In this document: positions 58,542 to 64,000 of the stretch, piece by piece
How positions within the stretch are numbered: position 1 is the first letter of the stretch
Layout: every line of letters begins with the position of its first letter
NCBI RefSeq assembly: GCF_003957745.1
Contig: NZ_CP020373.1
Span: forward strand, 4,015,501-4,079,500
DNA: 64,000 nucleotides
Source: Shewanella khirikhana
GTDB taxonomy: Bacteria > Pseudomonadota > Gammaproteobacteria > Enterobacterales > Shewanellaceae
Direction: 5' to 3'
Position numbers and translations under genes: made by a program
Notes under the pieces: model-generated
The model's input: only the letters and a program-made list of their open reading frames with translations
What the model was told of the DNA's origin: nothing
Databases searched by the model: none

Positions 58542-59375
58542 ATGACGGCCGAAAAACCCCACACCCGCTTTATCAAAACCGCTGCCGAAGCCCCATTGAC
58601 CATAGGGGTGACCGCCGTGGATGAAACCGGCGCCGTGCTCGATAAGCAGATTGCCTGCGAACGGCCGCTGACTTTGTATCTGAACTGGCGCCCGATAGTG
58701 ACCCTGATGACATTGGGGGCCCGCCCCGAAGCATTGGCGCTGGGGTACATGAAAAATCAGGGGTTTATTAAAGATTTAACCCTTCTCGAGTCGGTCATTG
58801 TCGATTGGGAGGTGAACTCAGCGGCGCTGATCACCGAAGAAGTTACCGAGGATCTGGATAAGAAACTGTCTGAGAAAACCGTCACCACTGGCTGCGGTCA
58901 GGGCACGGTTTACGGCGATTTGATGGCCGGACTCGATGACATCCATCTGCCGGTTCCCAGCCTTAAACAGAGCACCCTTTACGGGCTGCTGCGCAATATC
59001 AACGACTACAACGAGACCTACAAGAACGCCGGCGCCGTGCACGGCTGCGGCCTGTGCGAAGGCGAGGAAATACTCTCCTTCGTCGAAGACGTGGGCCGCC
59101 ACAACGCCGTGGATACCCTGGCGGGCGAGATGTGGCTTAAGGGCGAAACCGGCGGCGACAAGATTTTCTACACCACAGGCAGGCTCACTTCAGAGATGGT
59201 GATTAAGGTGGCCAAGATGGGCATTCCGGTGCTGCTGTCCCGCAGCGGCGTGACCCAAATGGGGCTGGAGCTGGCCCAGCAGCTGGGCATCACCATGATT
59301 GCCCGCGCCAAGGGCAGACACTTTTTGGTGTACAACGGCGCCGATAACATTCAATTCGATATGGCGAAGGGATAA
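58542..59375 (+). CDS. fdhD: FdhD, sulfurtransferase for formate dehydrogenase
   Basis: Accessory protein of 277 residues that transfers sulfur from IscS to the molybdenum cofactor of formate dehydrogenase. The two functional cysteines are in HGCGLCEGEE (Cys169, Cys172). Other family features are GCGQGTVYGD, VEDVGRHNAVD and the SRSGVT close to the C-terminus. The ATG at 58542 is preferred (GAGG 9 bp upstream) because the longer frame from 58401 runs through the regulatory region. It is divergent from the fdh operons and 9 bp before a regulator gene. Confidence 0.95.
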   Translation: MTAEKPHTRFIKTAAEAPLTIGVTAVDETGAVLDKQIACERPLTLYLNWRPIVTLMTLGARPEALALGYMKNQGFIKDLTLLESVIVDWEVNSAALITEEVTEDLDKKLSEKTVTTGCGQGTVYGDLMAGLDDIHLPVPSLKQSTLYGLLRNINDYNETYKNAGAVHGCGLCEGEEILSFVEDVGRHNAVDTLAGEMWLKGETGGDKIFYTTGRLTSEMVIKVAKMGIPVLLSRSGVTQMGLELAQQLGITMIARAKGRHFLVYNGADNIQFDMAKG

Positions 59376-59383
59376 CAAGGACG

Positions 59384-60292
59384 ATGACCGACGAAGCACA
59401 ACTGGTGTACATGAGCGCCAAACAGGTGGCCGAGTATCTGGATCTCAATGAGAAGAAAGTTTACGCCATGGCCAACGACCGCATTCTTCCCGCCACCAAA
59501 GTAACGGGCAAGTGGTTGTTTCCAAAAGTGCTTATTGACCGCTGGGTCATGGATTCCTGCCACAGCGGCATGCTGACCGACCGCTTGATTATCAGCGGCA
59601 GTGACGACCCGCTGCTGTCGATGCTGGTTGCCAGGCTCATGGGAAAAATCGGCAGCCGCGAACTGGTGAGCTACAGCGCCACCGGCTCCCGGTTGGGGCT
59701 GGAGCTGCTGGCCAAGGGCTATGCCGATGTCTGCACCCTGCACTGGGGCAGTTTCGATGAGCGCAACATTCGCCACACCGGGCTGCTGAAGGGCTATCAA
59801 AACCACCAGCAATGGATTCTGGTACATGGCTACAAGCGCCAGCAGGGGCTGATTGTCCGCCCCGACCTGCACCACAGAGTGCAGCAGCAAAGCGAAATTA
59901 TTGCCCAGCCACTGCGCTGGGTCAGACGCCAGACTGGCGCCGGCAGTCAACAACATCTGGAGCACTGGCTGGTGTCTCAGGGCAGCAGCATAACCGACTT
60001 GGATGTGCGCTTTACCGCCTTCAGCGAGCGCGAGCTGGCGGGCTATATCGCCAGAGGCGATGCGGATATAGGCTTTGGTTGTCAGGCGGTGGCCCGCGAG
60101 AGCGGCCTTGCCTTTGTGCCGCTGCTGACCGAGTCGTTTGACTTTGTGATGTCTCAGGGCATTTATTTCAGACGGCAGCTGCAGCAGCTGCTGGGCATGC
60201 TCGCCGCCCCGGATACCCGCCAGGTGGCGGCCATGCTGGGCGGTTACGACCTCAGTGGCGCCGGACAACTCTTGTGGTCACAGGGGCAATAG
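59384..60292 (+). CDS. HTH + periplasmic-binding-like regulator
   Basis: Protein of 302 residues. The N-terminal 55 residues are an excisionase/MerR-type helix-turn-helix (MSAKQVAEYLDLNEKKVYAM, then VTGKWLFPKVLIDRWV). The C-terminal 220 residues form a PBP-like domain starting LIISGSDDPLLSMLVAR, with ADIGFGCQAVARE near the end. Such one-component proteins bind molybdate, tungstate or substrate-like anions in related systems. The position after fdhD (8 bp) makes a formate/metal-responsive role likely, but this is inferred. The stop codon lies in the loop and stem of a terminator. Confidence 0.75.
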   Translation: MTDEAQLVYMSAKQVAEYLDLNEKKVYAMANDRILPATKVTGKWLFPKVLIDRWVMDSCHSGMLTDRLIISGSDDPLLSMLVARLMGKIGSRELVSYSATGSRLGLELLAKGYADVCTLHWGSFDERNIRHTGLLKGYQNHQQWILVHGYKRQQGLIVRPDLHHRVQQQSEIIAQPLRWVRRQTGAGSQQHLEHWLVSQGSSITDLDVRFTAFSERELAGYIARGDADIGFGCQAVARESGLAFVPLLTESFDFVMSQGIYFRRQLQQLLGMLAAPDTRQVAAMLGGYDLSGAGQLLWSQGQ

Positions 60293-60299
60293 CCCCTGT
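60280..60299 (+). terminator. Terminator overlapping stop codon of regulator gene
   Basis: ACAGGGGC-aata-GCCCCTGT, perfect 8-bp stem followed by TTTTGTTTT. The TAG stop (60290-60292) is in the loop and first base of the right arm. Confidence 0.85.
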
Positions 60300-60306
60300 T
60301 TTGTTT

Positions 60307-61230
60307 TCAATCGAAGCGCCAGGTCAACACCCGGGTGATCTTCATCGCCTGGTGCATCTCCAATACTTTCACCTCGGCGGCGCCCAGCTTTTGCAGTTGG
60401 CGCTTGCAGGGGCGCACATTCTCCCCCTTGGACACCAATGAGCTGAACCAGAGACACAATTTCGGCCGCCTGGCGCTCTCTTCAATCATCCGCAGTAAGA
60501 AACGCAGCTCACCACCATCGCACCAAAGCTCGGCATCCTGGCCACCGAAATTCAGCCGCGGCGCCCCGGCCTTATCGGTGCTGCCAGTCTGCTTGCCACG
60601 GCTTTTGGCAAGCCCGGCCAACTTTTTGCGACTGCCACCTGCAGCATCGTCGGCGCTGGCATGAAAAGGCGGATTACAGACACAAGCGGCAAAGCGCTCT
60701 TCATCCGTCACCACCCCGGCGAAAATACGCTTGGGGTTAGCCTGATGTCGCAAACTCACCCGCGCGTTGAGCAGCGGATTGGCGGCAAGCACCTTAGCCA
60801 CATTGGCCAGCGACGCCTTGGCTATATCGGTAGCCACTACGTTGCGGCCAAAACGGCTCGCCGCCAACAGCGCATAAATGCCATTGGCGCCGGTGCCGAT
60901 ATCGAGCACAGGCAAGCCCTCAGCAGCCGGGGTTTGTGCCAGCAAGCCTTCCAGGTGATGCAGATAATCCACCCGTCCCGGTATCGGCGGACATAAAAAG
61001 CCCTTGGGAATATCCCAGCCCTGAATGCCATAGTGGTGCTTGAGCAGCGCGCAGTTTAGCGCCTTCACCGCCTCAGGGCGGGCAAAGTCGATTGAGGGAT
61101 TGCCATAAGCATTGGGGCGCACAAAGGCTTTCAGCGGCGGGAAGCTTGCCACCAGCGCGCCAAAGTCATAACCATCACGGTGGGCGTTATCGGGGTGAAG
61201 CCCCTTGCCTTGGGTTTGTTTGGGTTTCAT
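60307..61230 (-). CDS. rlmF: RlmF, 23S rRNA (adenine-1618-N6) methyltransferase
   Basis: rRNA methyltransferase of 307 residues. N-terminal LHPDNAHRDGYDFGALVASF is the RlmF start (here in two parts), then LDIGTGANGIYALL for SAM binding and VCNPPFHASADDA with the NPPF motif of N6-adenine enzymes. It matches the length of E. coli YbiN. The ATG at 61230 is the natural start. It stands alone, opposite the fdh regulator. Confidence 0.95.
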   Translation of the reverse strand: MKPKQTQGKGLHPDNAHRDGYDFGALVASFPPLKAFVRPNAYGNPSIDFARPEAVKALNCALLKHHYGIQGWDIPKGFLCPPIPGRVDYLHHLEGLLAQTPAAEGLPVLDIGTGANGIYALLAASRFGRNVVATDIAKASLANVAKVLAANPLLNARVSLRHQANPKRIFAGVVTDEERFAACVCNPPFHASADDAAGGSRKKLAGLAKSRGKQTGSTDKAGAPRLNFGGQDAELWCDGGELRFLLRMIEESARRPKLCLWFSSLVSKGENVRPCKRQLQKLGAAEVKVLEMHQAMKITRVLTWRFD

Positions 61231-61240
61231 GGGCAGGAAA

Positions 61241-61262
61241 AACGGCGCCCGATGGCGCCGTT
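61241..61262 (-). terminator. Terminator of FliL-like gene
   Basis: AACGGCGCC-cgat-GGCGCCGTT with TTTTT on the minus strand. It is 9 bp past the stop of the FliL-like gene. Confidence 0.85.
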
Positions 61263-61270
61263 TGCAGCAA

Positions 61271-61672
61271 TCAGTCGTAAAGATATCGGGTAAACAGCAA
61301 GTTAACTATCAATGCCTTGCCCGTTTCAGCTTCAATCAGGCGATTGACGGCATCGTAGCATTCGCGGCGAATTTCTTCGCGGCCGGTAAGGGATTTCACC
61401 TTTTCTTCCGGCTGGTTGCCGAGGATCTCAATAATGGCGGCGCGCAGCAACGGATCGTGGCGCTCAAGCTGAATAAGGTCGTCCGGATTTTTCACCATCA
61501 ACTCAACGCTGATCCGCACAAAGCCCAGCTTTTTGCGGTTGGAAATATAGTTGGTGACGATTTCAGGTTCGAAGCCGTAGTAGGCGTATTCTTCCAGCTT
61601 TTTCTCTTCTTCGCCCCACGCGGGCATGCCCAGTGACAGCACTACTAATGCCAGTGTCAGTATCTGTTTCAT
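61271..61672 (-). CDS. FliL-like small periplasmic protein
   Basis: Protein of 133 residues with an N-terminal hydrophobic segment (MKQILTLALVVLSLGMPAWG, likely a cleavable signal) and a C-terminal FliL-type domain (IVTNYISNRKKLGFVRISVEL; GREEIRRECYDAVN). True FliL keeps a membrane anchor in the flagellar motor; here a signal is expected instead. No flagellar genes are adjacent, so it may be a paralogue. GGAG is 10 bp before the ATG at 61672. The divergent neighbour is ubiC, as in other Shewanella in my recollection. Confidence 0.75.
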   Translation of the reverse strand: MKQILTLALVVLSLGMPAWGEEEKKLEEYAYYGFEPEIVTNYISNRKKLGFVRISVELMVKNPDDLIQLERHDPLLRAAIIEILGNQPEEKVKSLTGREEIRRECYDAVNRLIEAETGKALIVNLLFTRYLYD

Positions 61673-61782
61673 CAAAACCTGAACTCCTTGTGAACGGATA
61701 TGCGTCCGGTCGCCAACTATCGACAGCCACATCAACATGATAGACTTGGGCCGTTGTACTTTTCTATTGTAGCGAGCAACCC

Positions 61783-62346
61783 ATGAGTGTGACCAGTCTC
61801 AGTTTTCCTTACGGTGAATCCATCCGCTGGTTTGCCCCGGACGACCTTGAGGCCCTGCCCGCCACGCCCCTGACCGAATGGCTGTTGGCCACCGGTAGTC
61901 TGACCGCCAAACTCAAGTCCCATTGCCGCCATTTTGAAGTAAAAGTGCTGGGTGAAGCCCTGCTGCAAACCGCCCCGCACGAGAGCCAGTTGCCCCAGGC
62001 CTGGGTGCGCGAAGTGTTGCTTATCCTCGATGGCATCCCCTGGGTATTTGCCCGCACCCTGGTGCCCGAGTCGTTACTGGCGCGCTGCGGCGATGAGCTC
62101 ACCGGCCTTGGCGACCGTCCATTGGGCGAACTGTTATTCTCCAGCGACCACTTTACTCCGGGGCGCATCGAAGTGGCCGGTTTCCAATCCTGCGGCACCC
62201 TGGCGAGCCTTGCTGCCAGCCTGGGACAAAATGTCCAAGGTCGATTATGGGGCCGTCGGCGCTACTTCGGCTGCGAAGGTGAAGAGCTGACCGTGAGCGA
62301 AATATTCCTGCCTGCGGCAATGGACATCATCCTCTGCAACCAGTGA
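61783..62346 (+). CDS. ubiC: UbiC chorismate pyruvate-lyase
   Basis: Enzyme of 187 residues that makes 4-hydroxybenzoate and pyruvate from chorismate, the first step of ubiquinone synthesis. Family features are TEWLLATGSLTAKLK, WVREVLLILDGIPWVFARTL and GRRRYFGCEGEELTVSEIF in pieces. The length agrees with E. coli UbiC plus a short extension. ubiA is not next to it here. The start ATG at 61783 is well placed. Confidence 0.93.
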   Translation: MSVTSLSFPYGESIRWFAPDDLEALPATPLTEWLLATGSLTAKLKSHCRHFEVKVLGEALLQTAPHESQLPQAWVREVLLILDGIPWVFARTLVPESLLARCGDELTGLGDRPLGELLFSSDHFTPGRIEVAGFQSCGTLASLAASLGQNVQGRLWGRRRYFGCEGEELTVSEIFLPAAMDIILCNQ

Positions 62347-62361
62347 TCACGGAGCGTGCAG

Positions 62362-62898
62362 ATGGCCAATATCGTTTATATCGCAACCAGTCTCGACGGT
62401 TTTATTGCCGATAAACATGGCGGTCTGGATTGGCTGCACGCTATTCCCAATCCCGATGGTCTCGATTTTGGCTGGAGTGAATTTTTAGCAGGCATAGACG
62501 CCATAGTAATGGGACGCACCACCTTCGAGACAGTGTGCAGTTTCGATGTGGACTGGCCCTACCCGGTGCCGGTATTCGTGCTCAGTAACAGCCTGGGTGA
62601 GATCCCGCCAAGCCACGCAGACAAAGCGGAACTCGTCAGCGGCGACCTGGCTTCGTTGGTCGCCATGCTCAATGGACGTGGTTTTCAGCAGCTTTACATT
62701 GACGGCGGCAAAACTGTTCAGAGCTTTATGGCGGCCAATCTGATTGATGAGCTTATCATCACCCGCCTGCCAATTGTGCTCGGTGGCGGCACGCCGCTGT
62801 TTGCTGAATTGGCATCGGCGCAGAACTTTGAACATCTCAGTACTCAGGTGCTGCTGGATGCCATGGTGAAGAGCCACTACCGCCGTAAACGCGATTGA
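62362..62898 (+). CDS. RibD C-terminal/DHFR-like reductase
   Basis: Reductase-like protein of 178 residues with the RibD_C fold: ANIVYIATSLDGFIADKHGG at the start, AIVMGRTTFE, FQQLYIDGGKTVQSFM, and LIITRLPIVLGGGTPLF. The family includes pyrimidine reductase and uncharacterised NADPH-binding enzymes. GGAG lies 7 bp before the ATG at 62362. It follows ubiC by 15 bp and may be in one operon, though no functional link is evident. Confidence 0.85.
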   Translation: MANIVYIATSLDGFIADKHGGLDWLHAIPNPDGLDFGWSEFLAGIDAIVMGRTTFETVCSFDVDWPYPVPVFVLSNSLGEIPPSHADKAELVSGDLASLVAMLNGRGFQQLYIDGGKTVQSFMAANLIDELIITRLPIVLGGGTPLFAELASAQNFEHLSTQVLLDAMVKSHYRRKRD

Positions 62899-62964
62899 AC
62901 CGAGCAGAGTAAAATTGATGGCAGCTGGCGCCAAGTGCTATAAAAACCCAGCAAATCAGCCCAT

Positions 62965-62996
62965 AAAAAACGCCCCATAAAGGGGCGTTTTTTTTG
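62965..62996. terminator. Bidirectional terminator
   Basis: AAAAAACGCCCC-ataaa-GGGGCGTTTTTTTT, flanked by A and T runs. It serves the converging reductase and PKD-protein genes. Confidence 0.9.
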
Positions 62997-63009
62997 TTAA
63001 GGCTTAATT

Positions 63010-64000
63010 TCAGCGGCGACGTGCAACACCAGCAAAGCCCAGTGCCAGCAGCGCCAGCCAACCCAGGCTGCCACCACCGCCTCCGCCACTGCTGTTACCC
63101 TCGGTTGGGGTAACGGGCGCGGTCACGCTCACGGTACGGCTTTGGCTCGCAGTGACGCCCTTGCCGTCGGTCACGGTCAGAGTCACAGTGTAACTGCCCG
63201 CTGCCGCGTAGGTGTGGCTTGGGGCGGCGGCTGTGCTGGTTTGGCCGTCACCAAAACTCCAGCTGTAACTCAGGTTGCCATCACCGCCACTGCTGGCATT
63301 GGTGAAGGTCACGCTGAGCTGGCTCACGCTCTGGTTGAAGCTGGCCACCAGCGGCGCCGATACCGATACCTGCTGGGTGTCGCTGACACTGGCACCGGCA
63401 CCGTCGGTCACTGTAAGAGTAACTGTGTAATCACCGCTGCTGCCGTAGGTGTAGCTGGGGTTAGCCACTGTCGAGGTGGCATTGGCCACGCCGAAGTTCC
63501 AGGCGTAGCTGTAGCTGCCATCTCCACCGGCGGCGTTGCTGGTAAAGCTTGCGGAGGCGCCACTGAATGACACACCAATATCTGCCGTCAGAGCCGCTGG
63601 CTCTGTGGTGCTGCCATCATGTTTCTTGATGCGCACACGGGCACTGCTGTTATCGCTCGCCAGCTCCAGCACTTCCATGGTCAAGCCCAGCTTGGGCAGT
63701 TTGATACCAGCCTGAGGCTTAAGCGGCGCGCTATAATCCAGCGAGTCATCGAACAGGCTCACAGGGCTTAAGTGCTGATCCTGGGTGTAAGGCGTTTGCT
63801 GGCGGGTGCTGAATGCCGCATCGCGGATTTGCACGTCGGTGCCATAGTTACCAATCAGGTTCTGGTCAGCATCCACCACTCCAATCAGGCCTTCACCCGG
63901 ATGCTTGGTGGTGTTGTTGTCAGTGAAGTTGAAGTTCTCGAACCACACCACCACACCCGGGTCGTAGTTGTGGCTTGCCAACCCTTTGTCGATACCGTTG
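63010..64000 (-). CDS. Secreted PKD-domain protein with GlyGly-CTERM (5' part off window)
   Basis: The last 330 residues of a large exported protein. The minus strand stays open from the stop at 63010 to 64000 and continues; the first visible residues include NGIDKGLASHNYDPGVVVW, typical of M6-like (immune inhibitor A-type) peptidases, though the active site is not in the window. A linker to about 63610 is followed by two PKD domains (63110-63345 and 63355-63580), each ending YTVTLTVTDG. The C-terminus is SGGGGGGSLGWLALLALGF then RRR, the GlyGly-CTERM signal removed by rhombosortase in Shewanella and Vibrio. The protein is expected to be sorted to the outside of the outer membrane. Confidence 0.85.
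   Translation of the reverse strand, partial: NGIDKGLASHNYDPGVVVWFENFNFTDNNTTKHPGEGLIGVVDADQNLIGNYGTDVQIRDAAFSTRQQTPYTQDQHLSPVSLFDDSLDYSAPLKPQAGIKLPKLGLTMEVLELASDNSSARVRIKKHDGSTTEPAALTADIGVSFSGASASFTSNAAGGDGSYSYAWNFGVANATSTVANPSYTYGSSGDYTVTLTVTDGAGASVSDTQQVSVSAPLVASFNQSVSQLSVTFTNASSGGDGNLSYSWSFGDGQTSTAAAPSHTYAAAGSYTVTLTVTDGKGVTASQSRTVSVTAPVTPTEGNSSGGGGGGSLGWLALLALGFAGVARRR

Noticed and set aside
63100..63600. Repeat array resembling CRISPR
   Set aside because: The repeats are the two PKD domains at the protein level, not short identical DNA repeats with spacers.

Overview
The window reads as chromosomal DNA of a marine gammaproteobacterium, almost certainly a Shewanella of moderately high GC. 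This rests on gene content and order: two tandem fdhABC formate dehydrogenase operons with their DUF3305/DUF3306, four-cluster ferredoxin, TorD-type chaperone and mini-Tat proteins next to fdhD; the FliL-like gene beside ubiC; a VpsR-like enhancer-binding protein; and a GlyGly-CTERM secreted protein. The genus is an inference from memory of gene neighbourhoods; no search was run. No rRNA, tRNA, CRISPR array, prophage or intact insertion sequence was seen.

Layout. 1-8.5 kb: 5' part of an acyl-CoA ligase gene (minus), a GntR-controlled ABC exporter (minus), and a divergent operon for a secreted S33-type peptidase plus a NatAB-like exporter, followed by two tiny membrane proteins. 8.5-12.2 kb: a small heat-shock protein behind a sigma-32-like promoter, then an AT-rich patch with two lipoproteins (one carrying a TonB C-terminal domain), then a PAS-GGDEF gene broken by an in-frame TAG. 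12-21 kb: small envelope proteins, a YjdF-like membrane protein, a CecR/YbhGFS-like TetR-HlyD-ABC efflux operon, a PAP2 phosphatase and a GlxA-type AraC regulator. 21-28.5 kb: response regulator, Hpt protein, VpsR-like activator, a secreted protein with a possible thioester insert, a type IV pilin-like protein and a TonB-dependent receptor. 28.5-44.2 kb: M16 and S8 peptidases, two GFA-fold proteins, a DUF2167 membrane protein, a CPBP protease, a Qnr-like pentapeptide protein, a GIY-YIG protein, a large unknown secreted protein, GNAT, AraC/GyrI-like and HemN-like proteins, and an ohrR-ohr peroxide-defence pair. 44.6-60.3 kb: the formate dehydrogenase locus. 60.3-64 kb: rlmF, a FliL-like gene, ubiC, a RibD-C/DHFR-like gene and the 3' part of a PKD/GlyGly-CTERM protein.

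How it works together. The formate locus is the centrepiece. Two Cys-type (not selenocysteine) Tat-exported catalytic subunits each come with a four-cluster FeS subunit and a membrane cytochrome b, so both should pass electrons from periplasmic formate to the quinone pool. Upstream genes in the same orientation supply maturation functions, and the divergent fdhD and a HTH/periplasmic-binding-protein-like regulator complete the module. Sequence scars show the duplication has been active: a 19-codon remnant of the fdhC 3' end, with its own terminator, sits just past fdhC2.

The most unusual signals are the amber-interrupted diguanylate cyclase gene, the fdhC 3'-end/terminator tandem duplication whose differences are all synonymous, the paired perfect palindromes before ohr, the clustered CGGAC boxes between two small envelope genes, the overlapping palindromes in the HemN-like leader, and the hairpin-rich 440-bp gap downstream of ohr.
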